A stretch of DNA of 64,000 nucleotides, taken from Curtobacterium sp. MR_MD2014 (GTDB lineage Bacteria > Actinomycetota > Actinomycetes > Actinomycetales > Microbacteriaceae). Positions 15,846-24,662 of this stretch are shown here, piece by piece (positions within the stretch are counted from its first letter, which is position 1; the number at the start of each line of letters is the position of its first letter). Location: the NCBI RefSeq assembly GCF_000772085.1, contig NZ_CP009755.1:2542001-2606000 (forward strand), read 5' to 3'. The position numbers were made by a program, and so were the translations under genes. The notes under the pieces were generated by a model. That model was not told the DNA's origin, made no database searches, and saw nothing but the letters and a program-made list of their open reading frames with translations.

Positions 15846-16907
15846 TCAGGCCTCCGGGCTCGCCGACCCGCCGGCCATCGTCTCGGTGTCCGCGCCTCGT
15901 GCATCGGCGTAGCGGTCGCGCAGGTCACGCGCCTTCTCCGAGCGGTACCAGTCGAGTCGCGCACCGGTCTCCACCGTCTGCATGCCGATCACGACCTTGC
16001 CGCGGGAGCGCATCTCGGCCAGGTCCTCGTAGGCGTCGACGATGTACTCGAACGGGTAGAAGCCCGAGATGAGCACCTGCACGCGGCGGTCCTGCACGGC
16101 CTTGCCGAGCAGGGTGAGCAGGTCACGGGCCTCCTCGTCGTCGGCCGGTGCCCGCAGGAACCGGATCTCGACGTCGCGGCGGTGCTCGGAGGTCACCAGC
16201 CGCTCCGACGGCACGCCGAGCCGCGATGCGAGGTCCGCTGCACCGCCACCGCCGTGGTTGTCGATGAACGCGGTGATCGGCCGGCCGGCCGCCATCTGCC
16301 GGATGCGGTCCTCCTCGCCTTCGCCGTACGCGACCGGCAGCGTACCGATCTGCCGCAGGTAGTCGTGGTTCCGCGGGCTGCCGAGGGCGATGACGGTCGC
16401 GCCGGCATCGTGCGCCAGCTGGCACTCGATGTGCCCGACACCGCCGGCAGCGGCGGAGATCACGACGGTGTCGTCGGGCCCGAGACGGAGTCCGCGGACG
16501 ATCGTCGCGGCGGTGGCGCCGGCCAGGTAGAGGCCGCCGGCGACCTCCCACCCGACGTGCTCGGGCTTCTTCACGACCGCACCGCGGGGCACGCGGATCC
16601 AGGTGGCGTGGGCACCGCCCTCGGGCGCGTGGCCCATCACCTCGTCGCCGACCTTGAGGTCACGGACCTCGGCGCCGCGGGCCCGGACGATGCCGGCGAA
16701 GTCGACGCCCTGGTGGGCAGGGAACTCGAGGTCGATGTGGTCGCGCAGCTTCCCCTCGCGGAGGAACCGCTCGACGTGGTTCAGGCCGGCGGCGACGACC
16801 TCGACGACGACGTCGCCGGGTCCGGGCTCGGGACGTTCCTGCGGGACGAGGTCGACGACGTCGAACCCGCCGTACCGGTCGTACTGCACTGCACTACCGA
16901 TGCGCAT
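15846..16907 (-). CDS. Quinone oxidoreductase-like zinc-free medium-chain dehydrogenase
   Basis: A 353-residue protein of the medium-chain dehydrogenase superfamily, quinone oxidoreductase branch. The nucleotide-binding loop is SAAAGGVGHI (AxxGxxG type, NADPH), and the catalytic- and structural-zinc cysteines of alcohol dehydrogenases are absent. GLNHVERFLREG and HQGVDFAGIV match the substrate-side motifs of this branch. It should reduce quinones or enals with NADPH in the cytoplasm. Start ATG 16907 follows AAGGAG. No functional link to the neighbours is evident. Confidence 0.85.
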   Translation of the reverse strand: MRIGSAVQYDRYGGFDVVDLVPQERPEPGPGDVVVEVVAAGLNHVERFLREGKLRDHIDLEFPAHQGVDFAGIVRARGAEVRDLKVGDEVMGHAPEGGAHATWIRVPRGAVVKKPEHVGWEVAGGLYLAGATAATIVRGLRLGPDDTVVISAAAGGVGHIECQLAHDAGATVIALGSPRNHDYLRQIGTLPVAYGEGEEDRIRQMAAGRPITAFIDNHGGGGAADLASRLGVPSERLVTSEHRRDVEIRFLRAPADDEEARDLLTLLGKAVQDRRVQVLISGFYPFEYIVDAYEDLAEMRSRGKVVIGMQTVETGARLDWYRSEKARDLRDRYADARGADTETMAGGSASPEA

Positions 16908-16988
16908 GGGGGACTCCTTCCGTGGGCATGGCTCCGGTGTACTCGCGACGCCGGAACGGTGTCCGTGAGCGAGGGGTACCAGGCGCCG

Positions 16989-17909
16989 TCAGCGCGCGGC
17001 GGGCCCCGCCTGCTCCGCGATCCGTGCCACCGTCTCGGCGTCGAGCGCGAAGGCGAGCACGTCGCGGTCCGGGTCGGGGACGCGGACCGGTGTCGACCAG
17101 ACGGAGCCGTCGGTGGCGACGTCGACGACCAGTGCGCCGTGGGCGACGTGGGCGGACTCCTCGGCGTACGGTCCGACGACGTCCGTGTCGTTCGCGACCC
17201 CGGGCGCGACGAGCACCGGGACGCCGGCGAGCGACCCGGCGCTGTGGTGGTGCTGGTGCCCGCCGAGCACCACCCGGACGTCCGAGCCGTCGAGGAGCTC
17301 GGCGAGGTCCTCGGGGTCCTGCAGGCGGAGGGCCTCGTGCAGCAAGGTCGGCGAGGGCACCGGCGGGTGGTGGAGCACGACGACCGTGCCGTGCGGGACG
17401 GGCTCGCCGGTGAGCGCCGCGCGGAGTCGCTCGAGCGCGGTGTCGCTGAGCGCGCCGTAGCCGGCACCGGGGACGCTCGTGTCGACCGTCACCACGCGGA
17501 AGCCGGCGACGACCGACTGCCCGGAGACCGGCACGGACGGCGGGACGTACTCCATCGTGTGCGCGAGCGGCGTGCCGCCCTCCCCGAGGACGTGGCCGTT
17601 CGCGAGGACCTGGCGGAAGCCCTCGCGGAGGTCGTGGTTGCCGGGGACCAGGACGAGTGCGGCGCCGTGCCGCTGCGCCCAGGCGCCGATCCGCTCGCGA
17701 GCGGTGCGGTAGGACGCGGGACTCCCGTCCTCGGACACGTCCCCCGAGACCACGACCAGGCCGACGCCCGGGACCCCGTCGACGTGCGCGAGCACCGCGT
17801 CCAACGCCGCCGTCGTGTCGACCGACCCCTGGTGCAGGGCACCGTCACCGGTCAGGTGCGTGTCGGAGAGGTGGAGGATGCGGAGGGTCCCGGCTGCTGG
17901 CGGCTGCAT
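16989..17909 (-). CDS. Metallophosphoesterase, CpdA-like (calcineurin-type)
   Basis: A 306-residue enzyme. The five metal-binding blocks of the calcineurin-like superfamily are present in order: LSDTHL, VSGDVSEDG, PGNHDL, VLHHPP and LGGHQHHH. This pattern is that of class III cyclic-nucleotide phosphodiesterases and related phosphatases; whether the substrate is cAMP or another phosphoester cannot be told. No signal peptide is visible, so it acts in the cytoplasm. ATG 17909 was chosen because a TACGGT -10 box lies 7 nt upstream and the reading frame beyond it has no family match. It is divergent from the threonine aldolase gene. Confidence 0.87.
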   Translation of the reverse strand: MQPPAAGTLRILHLSDTHLTGDGALHQGSVDTTAALDAVLAHVDGVPGVGLVVVSGDVSEDGSPASYRTARERIGAWAQRHGAALVLVPGNHDLREGFRQVLANGHVLGEGGTPLAHTMEYVPPSVPVSGQSVVAGFRVVTVDTSVPGAGYGALSDTALERLRAALTGEPVPHGTVVVLHHPPVPSPTLLHEALRLQDPEDLAELLDGSDVRVVLGGHQHHHSAGSLAGVPVLVAPGVANDTDVVGPYAEESAHVAHGALVVDVATDGSVWSTPVRVPDPDRDVLAFALDAETVARIAEQAGPAAR

Positions 17910-17916
17910 GGGCCTC

Positions 17917-17922
17917 ACCGTA
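17917..17922 (-). promoter_or_regulatory. -10 box (TACGGT), leaderless promoter of the phosphoesterase gene
   Basis: On the minus strand TACGGT is followed by 7 nt and ATG 17909; there is no Shine-Dalgarno. Confidence 0.55.
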
Positions 17923-17930
17923 GCGACGCC

Positions 17931-18004
17931 GGTGATCGACGGACTGGACGGCGGGTCGGTGTTGCCTGGTGATCGACGGACCGGACGGCGGGTTAGCGTT
18001 GCCC
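17931..18004. repeat. 37-bp imperfect tandem duplication ahead of threonine aldolase
   Basis: Copies at 17931-17967 and 17968-18004 differ at 5 positions. The start of the next gene (GGTGACCGACG) resembles the start of each copy. The TAGCGT -10 box exists only in the second copy; the first has TCGGTGT at the matching place. Confidence 0.9.
17994..17999 (+). promoter_or_regulatory. -10 box (TAGCGT), leaderless promoter of the threonine aldolase gene
   Basis: TAGCGT lies 6 nt before the GTG at 18006. No Shine-Dalgarno is present. Confidence 0.55.
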
Positions 18005-18005
18005 G

Positions 18006-19016
18006 GTGACCGACGCTCCGATCGACCTGCGCTCCGACACCGTGACCCGCCCGACGCCTGCGATGCGCCGAGCGATGGCCGACGCCGAGGTCGGTGACGA
18101 CGTCTTCGGCGAGGACCCGGAGACGAACGCCCTCGAGCGCGAGGTCGCCGACCTGCTCGGCCACGAAGCCGGGCTCTTCACCCCGACCGGCTCGATGGCG
18201 AACCAGCTCGGGCTGCGGCTGCACGTCGCGCCGGGCGAGGAACTCCTGGCGGACGTCCGGGCCCACGTCGTCCGCGCCGAACTCGGTGCCGCGGCGGTGT
18301 TCTCCGGCATCACGACGCGCACGTGGCCCTCGGAGCGCGGACGCCTCGTCGCGGCGGCGGTCGCGGAGGTGGCTGAGCCGAACGCCGGCGCCTACAGCGT
18401 GTCCACGACGGCGATCGCGATCGAGAACACGCACAACTTCGGTGGCGGGACCGTGCAGCCCGTCGACGAGGTGCACGCCGTGCAGGCGTTCGCGCGGGAG
18501 CACGGCATCGCGGTGCACCTCGACGGTGCCCGGTTGTGGAACGCCCACGTCGCGTCGGGGATCGCGCTGCGCGACCTCGCCGCGGGGTTCGACACCGTGT
18601 CGGTCTGCCTGTCGAAGGGGCTCGGCGCGCCGGTCGGCTCGGTGCTCGTCGGCTCCCGGGAGCACGTCGCCGCGGCCCGCACCTGGCGGAAGCGCTACGG
18701 CGGGGGCATGCGGCAGACGGGCTTCCTGGCCGCGGCGGGCCGGTACGCGCTCCGGCACCACGTCGACCGTCTCGCCGAGGACCACACCAACGCCCGGGTG
18801 CTCGCGTCCGCGCTCGACGTCGACCCCGCGACCGTCGACACGAACATCGTCTTCGCCGAGGTGACCGATCCGGCAGCCTTCGTGGCCGCGGCCGCCGAGC
18901 GGGACGTGCGGGTGATGCAGCTCGGCCCGAGGCACGTCCGGCTCGTGACGCACCTCGACGTCAGCGCCGAGCAGGCCGCCCGTGCCGCCGAGGTCCTGGC
19001 GGCGCTCCTCCGCTGA
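18006..19016 (+). CDS. ltaE: Low-specificity L-threonine aldolase
   Basis: A 336-residue PLP enzyme that cleaves L-threonine and L-allo-threonine to glycine and acetaldehyde. It begins with the family hallmark [15 protein letters not shown], followed by [14 protein letters not shown] and [15 protein letters not shown]; the PLP lysine is in [14 protein letters not shown] (about residue 203). Length is typical for the family. The GTG at 18006 gives this N-terminus directly. It seems to be a single gene with its own leaderless promoter. Confidence 0.95.
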   Translation: MTDAPIDLRSDTVTRPTPAMRRAMADAEVGDDVFGEDPETNALEREVADLLGHEAGLFTPTGSMANQLGLRLHVAPGEELLADVRAHVVRAELGAAAVFSGITTRTWPSERGRLVAAAVAEVAEPNAGAYSVSTTAIAIENTHNFGGGTVQPVDEVHAVQAFAREHGIAVHLDGARLWNAHVASGIALRDLAAGFDTVSVCLSKGLGAPVGSVLVGSREHVAAARTWRKRYGGGMRQTGFLAAAGRYALRHHVDRLAEDHTNARVLASALDVDPATVDTNIVFAEVTDPAAFVAAAAERDVRVMQLGPRHVRLVTHLDVSAEQAARAAEVLAALLR

Positions 19017-19058
19017 GGGGCCGCGAGCGGCCGCCGGGCGCTCGCGTCCCGCGCCCGG

Positions 19059-19493
19059 TCAGTCGCACATCCAGCGCGAGCCGAAGGCGTCGTGGACCCG
19101 ACGCAACGCGTCCGGGGTCCCCCACTCCTGGACATCGACGCAACCAGGACCGGCCTGCGCCGCGACGACGCCGAACCGCCCGACACCGCTGTACGCGTAC
19201 CGGACGCCCGACGCGGCAGCCTGCGAACCGGTGCCGAGCGATCCCCCCGGCAACTACAGCTGGCCTCCGTCGGGGAAGACGAGCACCTGACCGGTCGGCT
19301 CGCACGCTGGCGGGTCGTCGGACGCCAGGGCGGAGACCGAGACGGGTGCTGCGCCGTTGCACACCGGGAGCGGGGCCGCGTCGCTGCCCGTCAGGGTGAG
19401 GACACCCTCCTCCGGACCGACGGCGACGCACCCGGTGCACAACACCGCGAGCAAACCGAGGACCGTGGGAACGAGGACGGGTCGGATCGTCAC
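19059..19493 (-). pseudogene. Small lipoprotein gene interrupted by an in-frame TAG
   Basis: Read from GTG 19493, the first part encodes a lipoprotein signal (VLLGLLAVLCTGC-like, with lipobox LCTGC) and about 65 more residues ending VLVFPDGGQL. A TAG at 19254-19256 then stops translation, but the same frame continues for 64 codons (from LPGGSLGTGSQAAASG) to a natural stop at 19059. The downstream part contains two cysteines (GPGC and RWMCD) that could form a disulfide, and its codon use matches real genes in the window. The simplest reading is one 144-residue exported protein broken by a nonsense mutation; a truncated but stable product is possible. No family was recognised. Confidence 0.6.
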
Positions 19494-19571
19494 GGGCCCA
19501 GTCTGCCGCGGACCGAGCCGCGGTGTCACTGATCGGCCCAGGGGGGTCGGCGGTCGGTCGGTCGGTCGGGT

Positions 19572-19847
19572 TCAGCGGTACACGTCACGGCGGTGGCCGA
19601 TGACCAGCACGAGGACCACCAGACGATCGTCGACGATCTCGTAGACGATCCGGTGGTCGCCCACACGGACCCGGAACTCGCCCGGCCGGCCGACCAGCGC
19701 GGTCGACCCTGGCGGACGCGGCGTCGTGCGGAGCAGGACCAGGGCGGCGAGCAACCGCCGCTGCACGACCCGGTCGAGCTTCGTCAGCGCCTTCGCGGCA
19801 CGCTTGGTCAGCTCGACCCGGTACTCGACGGGCGAGGCTTCACCCAA
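19572..19847 (-). CDS. RelE/ParE-type toxin of a type II toxin-antitoxin pair
   Basis: A 91-residue protein with the RelE fold signature: VEYRVELTKRAAKALTKLD at the start, PGEFRVRVGDHRIVYEI in the middle and VLVIGHRRDVYR at the end. RelE-type toxins cleave mRNA on the ribosome. The most likely start is TTG 19847, which overlaps the last codons of the antitoxin gene (8-bp overlap), so the two are translationally coupled; no ATG or GTG is available in frame before the conserved region. The conserved Arg and Tyr residues near the C-terminus are present, so it is probably active. Confidence 0.87.
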   Translation of the reverse strand: MGEASPVEYRVELTKRAAKALTKLDRVVQRRLLAALVLLRTTPRPPGSTALVGRPGEFRVRVGDHRIVYEIVDDRLVVLVLVIGHRRDVYR

Positions 19848-20103
19848 GCGTGATGCCCAGCTCGCGGGCGACCTGCTCGAGGGGCAGCGTCTCCGGGTCC
19901 TCCGCGAGTTCCCGCCGAGCGCGATCGACAGCGGCCCGGTCCATCGCGTCCTCGAGCGCCTGCAGTGCCCGGCGAGCCAGTTCCGCCTCGAGCACGACGA
20001 CCTGCTCGCGGCCGCGGACCGTGATGGCGACCGGTTCGCGGTGCGCATGGTCGATGAGGTCGGACCATCGCTGGCGTGCTTCACTCGCGGGCAGGTTGTA
20101 CAT
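19840..20103 (-). CDS. Phd/YefM-type antitoxin
   Basis: An 87-residue protein. The N-terminal half (MYNLPASEARQRWSDLIDH, then EPVAITVRGREQVVVLE) is the Phd/YefM DNA-binding domain; the C-terminal half is acidic and helical and should wrap the toxin. It precedes and overlaps the RelE gene. Such antitoxins repress their own operon, and palindromes containing CGTACG lie directly upstream. The TACGAT -10 box 6 nt before the ATG suggests a leaderless mRNA. Confidence 0.88.
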   Translation of the reverse strand: MYNLPASEARQRWSDLIDHAHREPVAITVRGREQVVVLEAELARRALQALEDAMDRAAVDRARRELAEDPETLPLEQVARELGITLG

Positions 20104-20126
20104 GTACCGATCGTACGACTCGTACG
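20104..20126 (-). promoter_or_regulatory. Promoter and likely autoregulatory operator of the toxin-antitoxin pair
   Basis: The minus-strand -10 TACGAT is at 20110-20115, 6 nt from the ATG. It overlaps the palindrome TCGTACGA (20111-20118); a second palindrome CGTACG follows at 20121-20126. Paired short palindromes at the promoter fit Phd-type autoregulation. Confidence 0.6.
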
Positions 20127-20163
20127 TCCGGTCGGGAAGGGCTCGGTGGGAGCGGATCGGCGG

Positions 20164-21363
20164 TCAGGTCGCGACGGCGGGGGTCTCGGCGGGCAGCGGG
20201 AAGGCCAGCGGGTCGGCGTGCACGAGGTCGAGCGCACGCGCGACGGCGCCGAGGACCACGACGTCGCCGCCGAGCCGCGACGGCACGACCTCGGGCGTCG
20301 GGTCGTACTCCCAGACAGCCAGGTGCTCGCGCGCCCGCTCGATCACGGGAGCGGCGGCGTCGGCGATCGCACCGGCGACCACCACGCGGTCGATGTCGAG
20401 CAGGCTCGCGAGCAGGACGCAGACCCGGGCGAGGCGGTCCCCCAGGCGGTCGACGACCTCGAGCGCCACCGGGTCGAGCAGCGCGGCGGCGGCGAACACC
20501 GCCTCGGCGCCCGGCTCCTCGACGCCGCCGAGCAGGGAGGCCGGACCGATGCGCCCGTCGGCCCGCGCCGCGCGGACGAGCTCGCGGGCGGTGCGCCCGA
20601 TGCCGTTCGACGAGGCCACCCCGTCGACCAGGTCGAGCACCCGGAGCTCACCGGCACCGCCCCGGGCACCGCGGAGCAGCACGCCGTCGACGACCAGGCC
20701 GGCGCCGAACCGCTCGCCCGAGAGCAGCGCCGCGAACGAGGCGTCCCCCGAGGAGGGCCGTTCGGCCAGCGCGGCGGCGTTCGCGTCGTTCTCGACCACG
20801 ACGACACCGTGGGGCACGACGTCCGAGAAGCCCGGGTTCATGCTGTCCCAGAAGCCGCCGTCGCGGGGTGACGCACCGAGCGCGTCGACCGGAGCCGGGA
20901 TGCCGACGACCGTCACGAGCACGCGGGCGGCGTCCACGTCGGCCGCGGTGAGTGCCGCCGCGACGGTGTCGGTCGTCACACTGAGCCGGACGGGCACCTC
21001 GAGCCCGAATTCGCCGAGCGCCCCCTCGGTGCGGGCGAGGACGGCGCCGCGCAGGTCGGCGACGAGCGCGGTGACGCGGTGCTGCCCCGCGTCGACGCCG
21101 ACGACGACCCCGGCGTCCGCGACGAGTTCCCAGCGCCGGGCGGGCCGGCCCTTCCGGTACTCCCCTGCCGTGCGGGCGTCGTCGAGGTCGCGGAGCCAAC
21201 CGAGCCGGACGAGCTCCGCGCACGCGGCGAGGACGGTCGAGCGGGTCAGCCCCGTGGCGTCGATCGCCTCGGTCGCCGTGAAGGCACCGGACGACGGCTC
21301 GAGGGCGTACGCCAGGACCGTCTCGGCGCTGGTCGCGCGGGGGGTCACACGGCGTTGTGGCAT
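20164..21363 (-). CDS. ROK-family transcriptional repressor of the adjacent sugar uptake operon
   Basis: A 399-residue protein. An N-terminal winged helix (EAIDATGLTRSTVLAACAEL, about residues 32-51) is followed by a ROK sugar-kinase-like domain with VVVGVDAGQHRVTALVADL near residue 85 and the central GERFGAGLVVDGVLLRGARG. The domain binds a sugar effector. The CxCGxxGC zinc motif of classical ROK kinases is not seen, in line with a regulator. It is divergent from the ABC importer/glucosidase operon, and an inverted repeat lies between them, so local repression is likely. ATG 21363 is preceded by a TAGGGT -10 box at leaderless spacing. Confidence 0.88.
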   Translation of the reverse strand: MPQRRVTPRATSAETVLAYALEPSSGAFTATEAIDATGLTRSTVLAACAELVRLGWLRDLDDARTAGEYRKGRPARRWELVADAGVVVGVDAGQHRVTALVADLRGAVLARTEGALGEFGLEVPVRLSVTTDTVAAALTAADVDAARVLVTVVGIPAPVDALGASPRDGGFWDSMNPGFSDVVPHGVVVVENDANAAALAERPSSGDASFAALLSGERFGAGLVVDGVLLRGARGGAGELRVLDLVDGVASSNGIGRTARELVRAARADGRIGPASLLGGVEEPGAEAVFAAAALLDPVALEVVDRLGDRLARVCVLLASLLDIDRVVVAGAIADAAAPVIERAREHLAVWEYDPTPEVVPSRLGGDVVVLGAVARALDLVHADPLAFPLPAETPAVAT

Positions 21364-21369
21364 GCGCCG

Positions 21370-21375
21370 ACCCTA
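21370..21375 (-). promoter_or_regulatory. -10 box (TAGGGT), leaderless promoter of the ROK regulator gene
   Basis: On the minus strand TAGGGT is followed by 6 nt and ATG 21363. Confidence 0.6.
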
Positions 21376-21393
21376 CCGCGACGCGACTTGCTT

Positions 21394-21428
21394 GCGCGAT
21401 TAGATTTTCTGGGTACATTTAGTCGCGC
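21394..21428. promoter_or_regulatory. Inverted repeat, candidate ROK operator in the importer promoter
   Basis: GCGCGATTAGAT (21394-21405) and ATTTAGTCGCGC (21417-21428) are inverted copies with two mismatches (GCGCGAYTARAT), separated by 11 bp. It is the only A+T-rich stretch in the gap and also holds a possible plus-strand -10 (TACATT, 21414-21419). Position between the ROK gene and the importer operon supports an operator. Confidence 0.6.
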
Positions 21429-21497
21429 GAGCCGACACCGACGCCGGCACGCGAGTCGGAACGGCAGGGACGCCGGGTCCGGACGGACGGAGACGAC

Positions 21498-22796
21498 GTG
21501 CAAGCACACGCCACCACCAGGAGCACGGCCGGGGTCACCCGCCGCGGGTTCCTGCTCGGTGCGGGCGGCATCGGCGCGGGCCTGGCACTCGCCGGGTGCG
21601 CCCCGCTCGGAGGATCGAGCAGCCGACCCGAGACGATCACCTTCTACGTGTCGAAGCCCGAGGTCATCGGGTACTTCGACGACGTCATCGCGAAGTTCCA
21701 CGACAGCCAGTCGACGATCCGCGTGGTCCGCGACTCGACGTCGAACATGTCCGCGAACTTCGTCCGGAACCGACCGCCGGACCTCGGGTGCCTGAACTAC
21801 AACTACGCGATGGTGTCGTTCGTCGAGCACGGGGCCCTGACCGACCTGTCCGACCTGCCCGAGAAGGACACGATCAACCCCGACCTCTGGCCCCTGATGC
21901 GCCAGACCGCCGACTACCCGGGCCGGACGAGCGTCCTGCCCTACTCGGTGACCGCCGCGTCGGTGATCTACGACAAGCAGCTGTTCGCGCAGCAGGGTCT
22001 CGAGGTGCCGACGACCTGGAGCGCGTTCACCGACGTGTGCGAGCGTCTCGTGAAGGCCGGGATCACCCCGATGTACGGCACGTACAAGGACAACTGGACG
22101 ATCGCCCAGGGCATGTTCGACTACTCGGTGGGCGGCATGCTCGACGTGCCGTCGACCTTCGCGGCGCTCGACCGCGAGGGCACCTCGGTCGGCAGGGGGT
22201 CGGCGGTGTCGTTCGAGAAGGACTTCGCCGCTCCCGTCGGCCGCATGGTGGACCTGCTGCAGTGGCACCAGCAGGGCGCCGCCAGCCGGGGCTACGGCGA
22301 CGGCAACCTCGCGTTCGCGCAGGGGAAGGCGGCGATGTACCTGCAGGGCCCCTGGGCGCTCGGCGAGATCGCGAAGACGAACCCCGACATGGACCTCGGC
22401 ACCTTCCCGTTCCCGGCGACCGACGACCCCGCCGACAACAAGGTGCGCGTCAACGTCGACCTCGGGCTCTGGATCCCCGAGGCCTCACGGAAGCAGGAGG
22501 CCGCCCGCGAGTTCCTGTCCTTCCTGATGAGCCCGGAGATCAGCGACCGGTACAACGCCGACAACAACGGCTTCGGTGTGCGGAAGGACTCCCCTCCGGT
22601 CTCGAACCCCGCGCTCCGCGGCATGCAGGACTCGTACGACCAGGCCGCGTTCTACCTCGGCGCCTCGCAGCTCATCCCCGCCGAGATCCCGGTGGCGAAC
22701 TACCTGCAGTCCATCGCCTTCGGCGGTGCGCCCGACCCGCAACTCCGCACCCTCGACGGCGACTGGGCGCGGCTCGCGCTCCGGTCGGCCGCGTAA
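21498..22796 (+). CDS. Sugar ABC transporter substrate-binding lipoprotein (family 1)
   Basis: A 432-residue protein with a Tat-type lipoprotein leader: TRRGFLLGAGG followed by lipobox LAGC (Cys near residue 33). The mature part is a MalE-type solute-binding protein with typical pieces such as LPYSVTAASVIYDKQLF and MYLQGPWALGEI. The start is the GTG at 21498 with GGAG 5 nt upstream. It is the first gene of an operon with two permeases and an alpha-glucosidase and divergent from a ROK repressor, so the substrate is probably an alpha-glucoside (maltose, sucrose or trehalose type). No ATPase gene is included. Confidence 0.9.
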   Translation: MQAHATTRSTAGVTRRGFLLGAGGIGAGLALAGCAPLGGSSSRPETITFYVSKPEVIGYFDDVIAKFHDSQSTIRVVRDSTSNMSANFVRNRPPDLGCLNYNYAMVSFVEHGALTDLSDLPEKDTINPDLWPLMRQTADYPGRTSVLPYSVTAASVIYDKQLFAQQGLEVPTTWSAFTDVCERLVKAGITPMYGTYKDNWTIAQGMFDYSVGGMLDVPSTFAALDREGTSVGRGSAVSFEKDFAAPVGRMVDLLQWHQQGAASRGYGDGNLAFAQGKAAMYLQGPWALGEIAKTNPDMDLGTFPFPATDDPADNKVRVNVDLGLWIPEASRKQEAAREFLSFLMSPEISDRYNADNNGFGVRKDSPPVSNPALRGMQDSYDQAAFYLGASQLIPAEIPVANYLQSIAFGGAPDPQLRTLDGDWARLALRSAA

Positions 22797-22806
22797 GGAG
22801 ACGACC

Positions 22807-23757
22807 TTGGCCACCACGACCACCGAATCGATCACGACGGCGGACCGCCGCCGCCGGGGCGGAGCCGCACCGCGCCTCCAGGCCGGCGTCCGCGGACGCG
22901 CCAAGCGCGTCGATCCGCTCTTCCTCCTGTTCCTCGTCCCCACGCTCGTGCTCTTCACCCTCGCCATCACGCTCCCCGCAGCGATGGGCATCGTGCTGAG
23001 CTTCACGAACTCCGTCGGCTTCGGCGAGTTCCGGTTCACCGGCCTGACGAACTACGTCGCGGTGTTCTCCGACCCCGCGATCCTGCAGGCGTACCTGTTC
23101 ACCATCGGGTTCTCGCTCGTCACCGTGCTCCTGGTGAACGCCGTGGCGTTCCTGCTCGCGATCGCGCTGACGTCGAAGATCCGCGGCAAGATCGCGCTCC
23201 GCGGCGTCTTCGTCCTGCCGATGGTGATCTCCGGCATCGTCATCGCCTACGTGTTCTCGTTCCTCTTCGCGAACAGCCTGCCGGCGCTCGCGACCACGCT
23301 CGGCATCGCCCCGCTCGAGCAGAGCATCCTGGCGAACCCCGACCTGGCGTGGGTCGCGATCGTCGTCGTGACCGCCTGGCAGGCGATCCCGTCGACGCTC
23401 CTCATCTACATCGCCGGCGTCCTGTCGATCCCCGGCGAGGTGTACGAGGCCGCGGCGCTCGACGGTGCCAGCGCCTGGCGGCAGCTGGTCTCGATCACCG
23501 CACCCCTGACGGCGGGCTACATCCTCATCAACCTCGTGATCGGGTTCAAGAACTTCCTGAACTCGTACGACATCGTCGTCGGCCTGACCGACGGCGGCCC
23601 GGGCACCTCGACCACGACGGTCGCGATGTCGATCTTCAAGGGCTTCAGCGGCGGCGACTACGCGTACCAGATGGCGAACGCGACGATCTTCTTCGTGATC
23701 GCCGTCGTCATCGCCGTGATCCAGCTGCGGGCGACCCGCGGGAAGGCAGCGCTCTGA
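22807..23757 (+). CDS. Sugar ABC transporter permease, MalF type
   Basis: A 316-residue membrane protein with six core transmembrane segments and the EAA loop (EAAALDGASAWRQLVSI, about residues 212-228) that docks the ATPase. The TTG at 22807 was chosen as the start because AAGGAG precedes it by 7 nt and the reading frame upstream belongs to the previous gene. The N-terminal about 40 residues are basic and cytoplasmic. It lies 10 bp after the binding-protein gene and overlaps the second permease gene by one base. Confidence 0.9.
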   Translation: MATTTTESITTADRRRRGGAAPRLQAGVRGRAKRVDPLFLLFLVPTLVLFTLAITLPAAMGIVLSFTNSVGFGEFRFTGLTNYVAVFSDPAILQAYLFTIGFSLVTVLLVNAVAFLLAIALTSKIRGKIALRGVFVLPMVISGIVIAYVFSFLFANSLPALATTLGIAPLEQSILANPDLAWVAIVVVTAWQAIPSTLLIYIAGVLSIPGEVYEAAALDGASAWRQLVSITAPLTAGYILINLVIGFKNFLNSYDIVVGLTDGGPGTSTTTVAMSIFKGFSGGDYAYQMANATIFFVIAVVIAVIQLRATRGKAAL

Positions 23758-24662
23758 TGACCATGCAAGCACCCCTCCGTCCGGGCACGACGGCGACCGG
23801 CAGCATCCGGTCGGTCGACGCCGACCGCACCGCCGGACGCCGCGGTGAACGGTTCAACTGGCCGGTCACGATCGTCCTCGCGCTGTGCACCCTGTCCGTC
23901 CTCGTCCCGCTCTACGTCACCGTGACGATGGCGTTCAAGACCACGACGCAGGCCGTGGACGGCAACGCGTTCTCGCTGCCGGCGCCGTTCAGCGTCGACG
24001 GCTTCGTGCAGGCCTGGGAGCTCACGGACTTCCCGCGGGCGTTCGGCGTCTCGGTGCTCATCGCGGCGATCACCGTCGTCGGGACGATCCTGCTCGCGTC
24101 GTTCACGGCGTACGCCATCGCCCGGAACTGGGAGCGCCGCTTCTTCCGCTGGTCGTTCTTCTACCTGCTCGCCGCGATGTTCCTGCCGTTCCCGGTGCTC
24201 GCACTGTCGCAGGTGAAGCTCACGGGCCTCGCCGGGCTGGACAACCCGTTCGGCGTCGCGATCCTGCACGTCATGTTCCAGCTGTCGTTCAGCGTGCTGC
24301 TGTTCACCGCGTTCCTGCGCTCGATCCCGGCCGAGCTGGAGGAGAGTGCCCGCATCGACGGTGCGAGCACGGGGCAGGTGTTCTGGCGACTGGTGTTCCC
24401 GCTCCTCGCGCCGATGAGCGCCACCGTCGGCATCTTCGCGTTCCTGGCGTCCTGGAACGACTTCGTGATGCCGTCGCTGATCACCTCGGACCCGGCGCTG
24501 CAGACCCTGCCGGTGCTGCAGCAGATGTTCCAGACGCAGTTCAGCAACAACTACAACGTGTCGTTCGCCTCGTACCTGATGGCGATGGCCCCGGCGATCA
24601 TCGTCTACCTCGTCACCCAGCGATGGGTGATGGCCGGCGTGACCCAGGGCGCGATCAAGTGA
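23757..24662 (+). CDS. Sugar ABC transporter permease, MalG type
   Basis: A 301-residue membrane protein with six transmembrane segments and the EAA motif EESARIDGASTGQVFWRLV. The start ATG 23757 shares its A with the TGA of the first permease gene (TGATG), a sign of coupled translation. The C-terminus ends AGVTQGAIK, as in MalG proteins. With the neighbouring MalF-type permease it should form the heterodimeric pore, powered by an ATPase encoded elsewhere. Confidence 0.9.
   Translation: MTMQAPLRPGTTATGSIRSVDADRTAGRRGERFNWPVTIVLALCTLSVLVPLYVTVTMAFKTTTQAVDGNAFSLPAPFSVDGFVQAWELTDFPRAFGVSVLIAAITVVGTILLASFTAYAIARNWERRFFRWSFFYLLAAMFLPFPVLALSQVKLTGLAGLDNPFGVAILHVMFQLSFSVLLFTAFLRSIPAELEESARIDGASTGQVFWRLVFPLLAPMSATVGIFAFLASWNDFVMPSLITSDPALQTLPVLQQMFQTQFSNNYNVSFASYLMAMAPAIIVYLVTQRWVMAGVTQGAIK

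Noticed and set aside
19254..19256. Programmed readthrough or pyrrolysine at TAG
   Set aside because: No pyl genes, no favourable context and no known family; a simple nonsense mutation explains it better.
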